A program made the translations under genes and the position numbers. From Allacma fusca (lineage: Eukaryota > Arthropoda > Collembola > Symphypleona > Sminthuridae): DNA of 64,000 nucleotides. The stretch lies in assembly GCA_947179485.1 (NCBI GenBank), contig OX359249.1:2976001-3040000 (forward strand), read 5' to 3'. The notes below the pieces were generated by a model. That model was not told the DNA's origin. It searched no databases and was given only the letters and a program-made list of their open reading frames with translations. Numbering within the stretch: position 1 is the first letter of the stretch; every line of letters begins with the position of its first letter. Positions 12,901 to 24,600 of the stretch are shown piece by piece.

Positions 12901-13768
12901 TAACACTCAGCCCATAATAAACTATTCGACAGTCAACTCCTACCAAGCTGACCAAAATTCCGTTGGTAGCAGGCTTCCCCCAATAACTTCTCCCAATACA
13001 TCTTACCCTACTTCCACTGCGAATCCTAATTTTCTCAACTCATATCCTTATGTTCCACCCTATCAGTTTACAATGAGTAGCTCTTCTGGGAGCCCGCAAT
13101 CGTTCTCTATAAATACCTCCAGCGGAGACCCCCAATCGTACGCTATAAATACCTCCAGCGGAAACCCGCAATCGTACCCTACAACTACCTCCAGCGGAAA
13201 CCCTCAATCGTACCCTACAACTACCTACACCGGGAACACCCAAGAGTATTCTACAAATAGCTCCAGTTGGAGCACCCAAGAGTATTCTATAGATAACTCC
13301 AGCGGAAATCCCCAACAGTATTCTACAAGTTACTCCAGCGGAAAACCCCAACCGTATTCTACAAGTTACTCCAGTGGGAACAATGGTACGATGTTTCCAC
13401 CAATAACTCCGCCGCAACCCCCGACCATAATTAAAGTGGTTCACTACTCCGACTGCTGTTCACCATGCAATACTGCCCTGCCCTGTACACCTTGTCCACA
13501 ACCCTGCTTGATCTGCCGACCCGTTTCAAGACGATGCAGAAGAAAGCGGAAATGTAAACGGCGAGCCCCACGTTGTGCGGACTGTTGTAGTGTATGTAAA
13601 TGCTGTGGTTGTGTACCCTGTTGTTGCTCCAAATGCGAAGAACCACCTTTCCCCCAATTACCCATCCGAAAAGTTTCTTGCTGTATTCCTGACCCTTGCT
13701 GCAGAAGTAGCTGCTGCTGCTGCTGCTGCGACTGTGATTGTTGCTGCGATCAGGATTGCAACGTTTGA
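9932..13768 (+). CDS. Cys/Pro-rich basic protein of unknown function, two exons (predicted 1242 aa)
   Basis: I do not recognise this gene. Exon 1 (9932-10311) encodes about 126 residues dominated by CCPPQ repeats. The GTAAAG donor at 10312 and the acceptor TACTTCCAG ending at 10419 define a 108-bp intron that joins exon 2 (10420-13768) in phase (2+1 nt, giving Lys). Exon 2 opens with a second Cys block (CCNPCC, CCSPCC and DDCCPPDD units). A long basic, Ser/Arg/Lys-rich and then Asn/Pro/Ser-rich low-complexity region follows. About eight 12-residue repeats of the type SSGNPQSY lie at 13078-13380. The C-terminus is a third dense block with a basic patch (SRRCRRKRK) and runs of Cys. There is no signal peptide and no transmembrane segment. 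Similar compositions occur in disulfide-rich structural proteins (sperm, cuticle, keratin-associated type), but that is analogy only. The two exons could be separate paralogous genes; the phase match and short intron favour one gene. Confidence 0.7.
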
Positions 13769-13774
13769 AATAAA
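13769..13774 (+). terminator. AATAAA polyadenylation signal abutting the stop codon
   Basis: AATAAA begins at the base after the TGA stop (13766-13768) of the Cys-rich gene. Another AATAAA lies near 14202. If the first is used the 3' UTR would be only about 20-30 nt. Confidence 0.45.
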
Positions 13775-14242
13775 TTACTGAATTTAACTAAAGTTGTCGC
13801 TTCTTGCAATTCTAGCGTTTTATTCTCACGTTAAAGAAATTATAAGTTTATATAATTATTACATAAGTAGATATAACGTAAACGTAAAAACAATGTATCA
13901 GCTGCTCGTAAATCGCTCACAGCTATAACATATAACCAAAAATAACAATACAATCAACAATATGTACTGCTCACCCTGTTAACTAAACTCATTCGAAAGT
14001 GAACTAGAAAGTTAGAAACTAAATACCGTCCCACCTTTACTAACTTAAACATTGGGTTCGGGTTTGGGATTAATGACTAATACTTTTAAAAAAACATTTA
14101 AAAAAAATAATTTGATGCGCAGAACAGTTGCTAATATAATGTAACAAGTAACAAAATATAATGGATTAATAACTGCCCAGCTTCACACCCTGAAAACATT
14201 CAATAAACTTTAAATTAAACTACATCATACAAGAAAAACTTG

Positions 14243-14569
14243 TTATTTACAATTTCCGTGATCTTTTAATATGGGCATACCGAAAACAGTACTGCGAAAA
14301 CCGTTGGGTAAATACAATTCAGGTATATACGTAAGTACATGTATGGTTGCATTGCTACGGTCTCCTGCGTGTGAGTGCAGCGAAATATTTGTTTCCAGAA
14401 CAGCACTACCCGGGGTGGGAATCTTAAGCTTTTTAAGTGCGCCAGTCAAAAAATTTAGATACAACGACCACCCGTAAGAACTTGTGAAGCTTTTCAAAAA
14501 CGTCTCCAAAGTAACCATCCGCACTTCAAAAAGACAGGGGTGAGTAGTCGGGACTTTTAGATCCGCCAT
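14243..14569 (-). CDS. Possible small protein of unknown function (108 aa)
   Basis: This is a minus-strand open frame whose internal ATG (14569) has a strong animal start context (AACATGGCGGAT). It reads MADLKVPTTHP at the N-terminus and ends at a TAA near 14243. A start 18 nt further upstream (14587) is also possible. Composition is protein-like (mixed hydrophobic, Gly/Pro turns, few low-complexity runs), but no family is recognised and no cross-species support is available. It lies tail-to-tail with the Cys-rich gene. It might be a first exon of a longer gene or chance. Confidence 0.25.
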   Translation of the reverse strand: MADLKVPTTHPCLFEVRMVTLETFLKSFTSSYGWSLYLNFLTGALKKLKIPTPGSAVLETNISLHSHAGDRSNATIHVLTYIPELYLPNGFRSTVFGMPILKDHGNCK

Positions 14570-14599
14570 GTTTCCGTGCCTTTTCAAAACTTCCTACAA

Positions 14600-16080
14600 A
14601 TTTATAAAATCTTAAAACACGATCCACAAAAATGATTTAACAGCCCAAAGGAGTAACAGACACATTTCATCACAAAATTTTCATCTCAAAATCACTAGCT
14701 TTTATGAGGGGGTTTTCATAAGGGGCAAAAATTCCCAGTGCCTAGTGAATCCCTTATAATGACATTTGACTATACACGCGAATACGTGCACTGCATTCGG
14801 ACATACATACGTAGATACTGATAAGTGAACAAGAAATAATTAGTTAAGTTACGGTACAGGATTAATACACACAATTACTTACTTGATTGTGATTGATACA
14901 TTGATGGTTTTCAGTTTGTCATTTGTTACGCATTGATGTGCGCGTGCATAGCAATGGCTGTTGCAGATTGCAGAGCAAGCACCAGGAGAGTTGGCAGAAA
15001 CTTCGTCTGATATCCCCAGTGACGAAATCGTGGTAAATGTTGTTGCAGCGATTATAAAAATTTGCAAAATAATTAATTCAGGGGTGGTAGTTTATTGCAA
15101 CTATTTTCAAAATAATATTGAACCCTTAATTATTACAGCTGCCGAATGGTAGAGAAGGTCGATTCTTCTGGGGATATCATCATCAGTACCGTCACCACTA
15201 TCATCACCATCACCATCGTTTCGGCTGGTGGTAATTTTGCAATTAGATTGACGAATTTGAAAGCTTCGACTGGTTGAAATTCTTTTTATGGACTTTTCTG
15301 AGTATCTACACTTGCCTAATTTGATTTTTCTTTTTGAATTTGTATTATTTCCAACACTAGATACATATGTCATATACCAAGTAGTCTTGGTCTTGTGGTC
15401 AGTGTGAAATAAGGATTTAAAATGCAGTTGGAAGTATGTGGTGTACATTTTATGTGAATATTAGTATTTTGATAACAAGTCCTTGTCAAGATTGAGCATT
15501 GTTGTAAGCGCTTAATTTTGCATATAAAAATCGATGTTTGAAGAAAGCCAGAAACACCAGACGCTACACCTGAAATGCATGTATACAAAAAATCGTCGAA
15601 TTATTACGAAAGTAGCGATGATGCGTATCGTTGATTTGACCAGTAACTAAAGTAAACTTTGGTATTTTAAGCATGAGAATTGTATGTAATTTATATTAGC
15701 GATCAGATTGAGTCACTAACAAGCAGTCTTTTGAAGTAAACTTTAGAACTGATTAGATCTTGGTGGGATTATGGCTACTCGTAAGTGTACTCACTGCTCA
15801 CACCAACCATAGACTTGATTGGTTGACTCCTCTTGGTTTGTGCACTAGGACGTCTGAAATATTTTCAATTTTGATATTTTTCACAGGGGGCCATTTGCAA
15901 TTTGAAAAATTCAAACAAAACTCAGAAATAGCACCATACAGAAGGATAACATTTCCTAGAATTGGCCCGCAGTGAGGAAGTGCTTTGTTTACCAACCAGA
16001 GGGTTGTCTAAATATGTGTTTCCTTACTTTTGACATGTGATTTAACGAGTAAAAGCCAACAAAATGCCTGTATATTTTTA
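14600..16080. other. No gene recognised
   Basis: Several frames of 60-110 codons overlap one another on both strands without domains. One (15107-15448, minus) contains a run of Asp/Gly from a CATCACCAT-type microsatellite at 15175-15215 and is not credible. I see no transposon ends. Confidence 0.4.
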
Positions 16081-16242
16081 GACACACATAAAGAAGCCTT
16101 TTTAAAAAGCTGGGTACAGGCTCAAGCCAAGGCTAAACTCGGAAATCATAATCAACCTAATGCTGGGAAGATATACCAGAACTGCAGTGAGTTTTACAAG
16201 AACGCTACTCAACACGGTTACATAAAAGTCATTGAATTTTGA
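16081..16242 (+). CDS. Possible terminal exon, gene unidentified
   Basis: A good acceptor (TATATTTTTAG, ending 16080) precedes an open segment of about 53 codons that ends in a TGA at 16240-16242. It is rich in Lys/Ala/Gln/Asn and reads like a soluble protein C-terminus (THKEAFLKSWVQAQAKAK at its start). I could not find an upstream exon with matching phase: the nearest open segment (15886-15971) ends at a GTGAGG donor in the wrong phase. It converges with the 3' end of the WDR1 homologue. Weak candidate. Confidence 0.25.
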   Translation, partial: DTHKEAFLKSWVQAQAKAKLGNHNQPNAGKIYQNCSEFYKNATQHGYIKVIEF

Positions 16243-16849
16243 CTTTCAACTCTTTGAGTTTTAGACGCCGACAGCACTGAACATGAAAACAGTTAAATGT
16301 AGGTAATTTCTGGGTAATGTAAAAGTAAAAACATGAGTTTGTTTACACGGTCTCCATTACTCCAATTTAATTAAAAATTAACAGCTCAACCTTATTTAAA
16401 AATAATAACAGCAGAAATACTCAAACAAGACCAAACTTTGAAGTTATTTTGTGACTTAAGATGTCAAATTTTGATTTATTGAAGTTAATTACGGCGATAA
16501 GGGCTAGATTACAAATGACGGAACTACCCTTAATCGGTTGGTCATAATTGTTTTTTATCAAAACTCTGATTATAGAAATCACAACTGTTACATAGATTAG
16601 TACATTATTTAAATAATTGGCAGATATACGTAATGTAAAAATAAGTGTGAACAGAAAAAATGACTTTGAGTTTCGACTTTCATGTATAAATAATTCCTTT
16701 GTCGGCATGAAAAAGTCTTTAGGTTGAATTTTAGGTTAGTAGTAGCATTGGCCAATCACGAAGAAGACTTGTTTCCCTGGTAATTTGAATCATCTTTTAG
16801 ATTATAAGGTACACTTCCCAGAATACTGACGGATACTCTTGTGGCTTGA

Positions 16850-19800
16850 TTAAGGAAATCCAGTGACATCCCAGACTTTCGTATTTGCATCTTGGCCAGT
16901 GGAAACAAGTGTTTCATTGCTCAGCCACACTATCCTTGTAATCTGGCTCTGTGGATGTGCATCTACAATTTAAATATAATAGTTAGTCGGCTCATGTTCA
17001 ATATTAAAAAAATAGTTGTATGCTGTTTGTTGCTATAAACGAACGGACAAACCCGTAGATACATCTAAAGGATGAGAATAAACCAAAAACCTACTTTTGA
17101 TGGTAAGATGTTTGGCAGGTTGATCCACACTCCATACAATAATTGTTGTGTCCAAGCTTCCAGACGCAACTAACTTAGAATTTGGAGACCATGCCACACA
17201 ATTGACGCGGGCATTGTGGAAGCCCCATTCTTTGTTATGAGCCAACTGCATATAATTGGATCAGATATTAAGACAATTAATTACATGTGCATTTTAGAAA
17301 AAAGGACAGCTTTTTTGAATTGCATTTCCTCAACAAACCTCATAATTAGGTAGAGAGTACAGCACTACTTTTCGATGGGAGTCAGATGCTGCTAAGTACT
17401 TGCCGTCAGGAGAATATGCTACATCCGTTACGGCCCCCAAGTGATCTAATTTTGCTTTTTCGGAGAAAGATGAACCGGCCACCAAATAAATATGGACCTA
17501 TATAGGTTATAATATCGAAATCATTACAAATCATACTAACAATGCGTGTTCAAATTAGAAATAAAGAAAAAAATAGACACTACATATTTACTTAAAGCTG
17601 GAATACCAAAAAATTACCTTATTATCCATGGATCCTCCAACTGCTACATCTCCATCGGTGTTGATCGAAAGACTTGATGGCTCATAATCTACTTTTAGTG
17701 TTGCTACTTTTCGCCCTCCTTCCAACACTTGCAACTATCCACACAAATGACAATTAGTGAAGATGACACTTAAACCTAATAACATGGCTCATCTAATCAT
17801 AAAATCACATCAATTTCACCAACCTCTTTTACAGTTGCAATGATAACTTGATTATCTCTAGTATCCATTCCTCTAGGTTGTGATCCCAATTTGACATCAT
17901 TGACGTTTGTGTAGGTGTAAGTGTTAAGATCCACGAGACGAAGATTATCGTCGATTCCGCATGTATAGAGCGTATCACCAACCACTTTCATTCCATTGAT
18001 CTGATTACCATGACCAACGCCGTTCACACGGTCATTTACTCCAGTCGAAGCATCCCAATGCGTGACCCAGCCATCGTGAGATCCAGTAAATATTCGACTT
18101 CGGTCTTCGTTGACAGTCAAGACGGTAATAGGTTTATTGTGGCCCTTTATTTCAAATAAAACTTGTATACTGAGGCAAAACCATTATTTGAACTTTTAAT
18201 ATTAATTTTACTTTCACTGATACCAGCTGCATAATTACCTTAACTATCCTCAAAGGTTTAGTAGGGTTATTCACATCCAAATAACTAATGAATCCACTCA
18301 GCGAAACGGTGAGCAAATGTGGACCTTGCCATATGCATGAAACCTGTTTACAGTACAAATAAAAACAAATGCAATTATTACAATTTTGAACAGACAAGTT
18401 TGAGTAAATAATAGACTTAAAATTACCTGCTGATCATCAACTTGGGATCCCATAGGAAATTCCGAGATCAATTGTTTCGTTTCAACGTCCCACAATCGAC
18501 AAGTCTTGTCACCGGATGATGTAAGGAGTTGCTTGCTATCAGGGCTCCAAGCCACCTAGTCAAATTTACACACTCCATTAAGTATTACAAAAAACTAATG
18601 TTTGATAGGCTATGGTAAAATCATTTATTTTTCATATATGAATTACTCCGTAAACTCCTCCATTGTGTGCAGGTGATCCGATTTCTCCGATAAGTTCCGA
18701 ATCTTTTCCACTGTATAGGAAGACTTTTCCATCAAATCCACCAGACGCAAACTTTTCTCCATCAGGGGAGTATCTAACCGCTTGAACAAATCTACCGTGA
18801 TCCTATGTGTTGAAAAAAAAAGTGAATCAGTACGAACGCTTTCTGAGCTAACTAGAACGAGACTAGCTACAAAACGCACACCTTTTTGGTCATTTTGAAT
18901 TTAAATGGAGGTCCCTCGAAAATTCCGATAGTGTTGTCTTCACTACCGGTTATAATTCGGAAAGGCCGTGTTGGACGGAAGTCACATGAATTGATGGGCT
19001 TGGATTGGCCTGAGATCTCCCCAACTGAGGTTCCAGTGTCAGCCATGAAAACATGGCCAAATCTGAAGCAAATATTTAAAATAGTTAAATACTCTAATTA
19101 TTTAGAGTTAATTAGAGTCTATTAATTAGACAATATTCATCGTTCCATCCTTCAAGAATGTATGTTTTTCGTAGTTAAAACCTACCTTTCCCTGCCTTCA
19201 CCAACCACCACCATTCTTTGACTGTCAGGTGACCATGCAATATCCTTGATGGGCCCACCGAATGGTTGGTATTCATTCTTTAAAATATGTTCCTTATTTA
19301 CAGTATCCCAAATCCGAACTTTCCCCGTCTGGTCTGCGAAACAAAAGATTACAGTAGCAAATAGAAACTTGTCACACATACGTAGCATGCAGCATACCAC
19401 AGGTCTGTTTTTGTAACCTTCACGGAAATAAAAATTTTAATTTGGCTAAGATCCCACAGTCATATAGTTAGTTACCTGCGGAAGCAATATAAAATCCACT
19501 GGGAGAGTACTTAGCGACAATGACACTTGATGAATGCTCCGTGTACACATCGGATATAGCAGGGTTCTAAAAATACAGAAATAAATCAATTTAATTACAC
19601 AGTATTCCTCAAATGCTCCGGCTTAAATTCAAAGTCCTCCTCGTGTGTCGTGCCACCAACTCTACACTCTACAAACAACGCCCACTCAAAAATTCTGACT
19701 AGAACATATTTGTGTGTGCGTTACTGCACTCATTTTTTGCAACAACAAACCTCAATATTTCGGATGATGACACTGTTCCCATTCGTGTAAAGGAAGTTTT

Positions 19801-20757
19801 TGCCTTTTGGATCACCCCCTAAAACAATAGGATTGCCTCGCTGCGTTCGGGGCAAAGTAGCAAAAATATTTCCTGCAAGCCAAATACAACAGTTACAAAA
19901 TTAATCAAATCATTGCTAAAATCAAGTCAAACCAAAATACGAATCCTTCCCGTCTTCACAATAGAAAACATGACACCGATCAAAATACACACAACTTATT
20001 CCAGTCCGACCCAGACAAGAAGTCCCTTTCTACATTTGTTTTTTCTACCAATTGTATTCCCATTGGAATCAACAATATTGAATCTCCGACCGCAGATGAT
20101 TCCCCCATCAAGTCAATTTCCGAAGAGCTCTACTACACATAATTATCACTACGAACCGTTCTTCACACTTGAGACTCAACAATCTTGCACTAGTTCCTAC
20201 TTCACATCTCACTGTTTAACCTTTGGACGTCGGGAAATGAGAATGACATTAACTGGAACTGGAACAATTAGCTTATTCATTGTACCGGAAGAATCTGATC
20301 TCTTAAAAAATAACGCAAACTCTCAAGTGGCTCACGTCAAGTGTACTTAAAAGGCAACAAAAGGAACTGAAAGGAACAAAACAAAATGAAACAACTAACA
20401 TTATGTAGAAATAATCAACTCAGCTACAATAATTACTGAAGTGAAGCAAGTCATCAGCAATAATGACACAAAAACTCTGGATATATTCCCACGAAATCCA
20501 ATTGTTGACAACCACAACTAAGGCCCAATTTGAATTCCAATTAACTTTTACCGGGTCATAAGTACACCCGGCAGACGGAGGACTAAATTTATATTTATAA
20601 ATAACTGAAATTTCGAAGTGACCCAATAATTTGGAGAGAATGTAGTGGAAGATAGCCGGTTCGGATACAAATGTGCTAATGCCATTGGGAAATTACGAAG
20701 AGACTAATAATTTCGATGAATTTTTGAAATGAAGCACTTACGGTTGGAATATGACAT
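16850..20757 (-). CDS. WDR1: Actin-interacting protein 1 / WDR1 homologue (602 aa, 13 coding exons)
   Basis: This WD40-repeat protein enhances cofilin-driven disassembly of actin filaments in the cytosol; the fly orthologue is flare. Exons, 5' to 3' on the minus strand, are 20757-20742, 19872-19751, 19566-19476, 19333-19186, 19062-18882, 18802-18647, 18555-18427, 18343-18239, 18144-17824, 17734-17618, 17497-17339, 17245-17095 and 16962-16850. All junctions are GT-AG and the phases close to an open frame of 1809 nt, close to the roughly 606-aa human protein. Sequence signs include the conserved N-terminal block ([10 protein letters not shown] then LGGDPKG), repeated blade endings of the GH/WD type ([23 protein letters not shown]), a [11 protein letters not shown] blade and a C-terminal TKVWDV. 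The first coding exon is only 16 nt. The acceptor of the ninth exon (ATAAAG) is the least certain. Introns are mostly 50-200 bp, the first 869 bp. No UTR exon was assigned. Confidence 0.95.
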
Positions 20758-21237
20758 TTTGATGACGAGCACTCTCTGTGTTGGTTTGTGTCGGACTATC
20801 CTTGATTTAGTGTTGAATGAGGGAAATGGTGAGACAAAATTGGAGTTGGTATTATAGGAAGAATTGGAAGGAAGAAGGTAAAAAGAGATGCAGAAAGTGC
20901 TGTGGTTCCGTTGACTGAACAGAAGAGTGAAGAGAGGATAGGAGTGGCTCCTTTAATCTAAAACTCCTATCTTCCTTCTTTTTTGGCTACGGTGAATAAG
21001 CGAGGGGAAAAATTCCCCAATATTTATCTTCGGCCTCACAGAGCTTTAACAGAACCGTCCTCATATGTAGTCCCAGCTCCACTGTTCTAGCTCGTCGTCA
21101 CTTATTCTTCTTCCTGCAAGTAAGTATGCTACATTGACAGCAGCCTGACGACACACCATTCCTGGGCATCCAGTCCAACCCCTAATTCTACTCAGCAACC
21201 ACCAGACGCCGTATTAAAAAAAGTATCCTTATACAGC
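20758..21237. other. 5' flank of the WDR1 homologue
   Basis: This stretch should hold the 5' UTR and promoter of the minus-strand gene. No TATA box or initiator is convincing, and no other gene is seen. Confidence 0.35.
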
Positions 21238-21665
21238 ATATCGTCACTGAAGAGCAAAATGGTCTACGTGCGCATGCTTTTGTACAGAACTTAGACCATT
21301 TTCCCTCATCACCGACGATATAAAGTATCCTTTCGATCCAAGAAATGTACTTTTCCAAGAGCATTTCATTAATTACGAGATGGACAAGATGCGAATTGAT
21401 CCCAAGTAGGAATTGTACTTTTTACGCAGTTTCATTGAATGCAAAAGGGACGAAGTGTATTCAAAATTAAAAACAAAATAAACTAGGTGCAAATTTTAGC
21501 CGAATTGCAAAATCAAATACTTGCATCATCGTATATATTTTTATTGTTGTTTAGTTTCCAGTGAAAATTTGCATGTAGTTTATTTTGCCTCTATAAGAAT
21601 GTCCTTTTGACCAGTAAATGAGAATGAGAATGCATCTAACCCATTTTACCTCTTCAACGAGGATC
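21238..21665. repeat. Inverted-repeat element related to the repeat at 1-775
   Basis: The left end, ATCGTCACTGAAGAGCAAAA, and an inverted counterpart ending CATCACCGACGATATA (about 21290-21318) bound a compact palindromic unit of about 85 bp. A further related end (CCATTTTACCTCTTCAACGA) lies at about 21640-21660. The same end word closes the repeat at the left edge of the window. Probably one or two short non-autonomous transposon copies. Class and exact ends are unresolved. Confidence 0.55.
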
Positions 21666-24600
21666 CCCGAAAATGATTGCCTCCACGGAGAAAAAGGAGT
21701 TGTACTTCCCAAAAATGATTGAGAGGGTCTTTTACCCCTATGTAACAGAGTTATTAGAATATGCCACGTACAGTCGGTTTCTCAAGCCATAACCGATGCT
21801 CAAGCTAGGATTTGTGCAAGAAAAATGCTTTACATCAAAATATATAAGGGAATTTCCGAATAACACAATTTCGGAGGGCACAGAACGGAGCCTCACATTG
21901 AGTTAAATGGGAGACAAGTTCTCTTTTAAAAATTCGTTGCTGACTAGTGCATAATGTGTATATAGTGTTTAATTGTTGTAAGTTGTAAGCGGAAGAAATA
22001 TAGATACGCCAAGCTTTACTAATTTTACTAATAATTATTTACCTCTATTGAGATAATTTCCTGAGCAAGTCATTTATTGAAAGAATATACACAGTTTTCT
22101 ACATTACTACTTTAAGACCACACCTAAAAGAAGCAAGTACATTGTACTGCATACATTTTCCCCAACTATGTACATAGTTCATTACTGGAGGGTATTTGAT
22201 GGAAATCCTATGTTTGCCAATGGACACTGCTTACCATAGCACTCTGGACGAAGGAGGAAATAACTCCCCATCTATGAATTACAGACACTGCCATTCTATG
22301 AGTCATTCCACTCTATTCGCTCCTGTGAATCACCCTGCCCTAATCCGATATATCCTTATTAATTTCAGCTCCCGTTTGCATTAAAAACAAGCCTTTCCTC
22401 TATGTCCTATCATAGAGAAAAGGCTCCCTATGTATGCGTACCGTAAATGTTCCATTCCTGCCCTCTCAACTGAATTTTAGTCCACAATTCGTCATGTATT
22501 AATTTTATAGAAAACTAAGAGTTATACTTAGTAGTAAATGGTAAATCAGTCGCTCACCACTCACCGCAGATATTTTTAAATCGCAGTTGGTACTTACAGA
22601 GTCGTAGCTTGTGCTCGTACTCCTTGCACAGTCAATGTGAAGCCTTTAATGGGCAAAAACACATTGCATCTATTCCTTTCATGGTAATAATACTTACCTG
22701 TGAGGTGGGCCATGCATTACTAAATACAATGTGCATATACTCGCGTATCATTTTGATTCATGACAGATCGACAGATGTTCCTGCCGCCCCTGCTGGCTAA
22801 GAGTACGCTGTAGTAAATGGTACGTACGTAGATAAGTACTTGCCATAATATCAAATTCATTCATTGTTGGAAGTTGGAACTGTGGAGCTATCGTGATGCA
22901 ATGCAGCTAATGATATTGGGCTCTGAAAAGAAAACAAAAACAAAGTGTACATTTAAAAGGTAATTTAAATCCCCCAAAACGGAGAATTTTTCTTGTTTTT
23001 TATATTTTATGTGGCAGCAAAAATTAATTGGATGTGCTTGTGTTTGAAAAACGGAAACCAGCGGTAATTAGCAAATTAATCCTATTCATTTAAGGAACTA
23101 TGCTGTTGCTGTGTTGTATGTTGTCTCATTATAAGATACTCATCCTTTAGAAGTGTACTGTCTCTGTAGGGGCAAAAATATTCGGGGATATTCACCATTC
23201 CCATGAAGTTGATTAAGAGCATTTATTCCATTACAAGCATTAAATTTCCTGTGTGTTTTCTTATAAAGAGTTAATGTACATGTCTCTTTCTCATCCAGCA
23301 GAGCAGCAGTTTTATTTAAACAATTAAATAGTTCAAGACTACAGACTTGGAAATTTCTTCCTTAATTTTAAGTCATAGGGTTTCCGGACTATAGATACTT
23401 ACAATTAGAAAGATGAAAGGGAAAAAAGTAAAATCTGCATCCGTAAAAACAAGACCCTAATTAAATCAAACACCAATAAAATGCTCCGAGCACCCAAACC
23501 CAAACCAGCAGATTCTGTAAAATTCAACTTCTATATACACACCCGAAATATTTCTTAAGATATTGTAGCTTAATTTGACGTCTTCCTGAGCTCTGGAAGA
23601 TTTATAGCTAAAATAAAAAATATTGTCTTAGTTGACAACCTGATTTATCTACATGGAATTATTCTATAATGTGGACAAATAGCAGAAAGCATGACATGGG
23701 GAAAATGTATCATTTAATTCTCCCTGGACGTTGAAAATTAGCAAGATTATTTGTGGTCTAGTCAAAAGTTTATTATAATACACACTGACACAAGTAACTA
23801 AGTATATTCAATATTTGTAAGTTCCTGCACATGTACATTACACGCTTTATACTATTACTCCGGCAACATTGAGTTCAACTCAGCATGTACTGTATTGTAT
23901 GCAGCCTAGCCTGGAACTGTATATTAAGTATTTAGAACTTTAATGTTTTCTTCAGAACTCAACTCTTGTACCGAGACTATATATGCTATAAGGACAAAAT
24001 GTGTTAGTCTAAAATTATCCGCGCTCATACGGGTTGATAAATTAAAATAATTCCAGGACCTCAGGGATAAAGGGAAAACATGATAGCAAAAATAATATTA
24101 GGATAGCTCGAGTATGTCCAACCTACCTACATATGTACACACGTTAAATTGTAAACACTACAGTATATTATCAGCAATTGGTAAATACAAGAGATGCTGC
24201 AGACTCTATACACTCTCGCTCAGGCTATTAGAGCCCATGTTCTAAAATATTTTCTATGCAGTGGCAAGTGACAATTATATTTTGACACATACTGCTCTGT
24301 TTCTACAATGTTAACTTTTCTCCTTACAAGAGCCAATCTTCCAAGAGTCAATCTTACAAGAGCCAATCTTCCAAGAGCCAATCTTACAAAAACCAATCTT
24401 ACAAGAGCCAAATATTCTGTCAATGTCGCTCTTATACAGAAGCGGACTTTGAACGTAAACTAACAATATACGACAATTTTAATATCCATTCGCCACATTC
24501 TGCTGCCCTCTAGTTGCCGAGAGACATTAAAAGATTAAGATCAAGCGCAACTCTAATGAACTTTTACACTAGATACAAACTCTGATAGGGAGTCTTCACT

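Noticed and set aside
15886..15971. Candidate exon with good acceptor and GTGAGG donor
   Set aside because: Its only open frame does not match the phase of the next candidate exon at 16081, and no family is recognisable.
19913..20350. 145-codon plus-strand open frame
   Set aside because: It lies entirely in intron 1 of the WDR1 homologue on the opposite strand, has no domain, and its composition is that of intronic DNA.
22386..22421. Hairpin GCCTTTCCTCTATG / CATAGAGAAAAGGC, considered as a pre-miRNA
   Set aside because: The stem of about 15 bp with a 6-nt loop is too short for a canonical animal pre-miRNA.
24220..24423. 67-codon minus-strand frame rich in LVRLALGRL
   Set aside because: It is the translation of a 15-bp tandem repeat.
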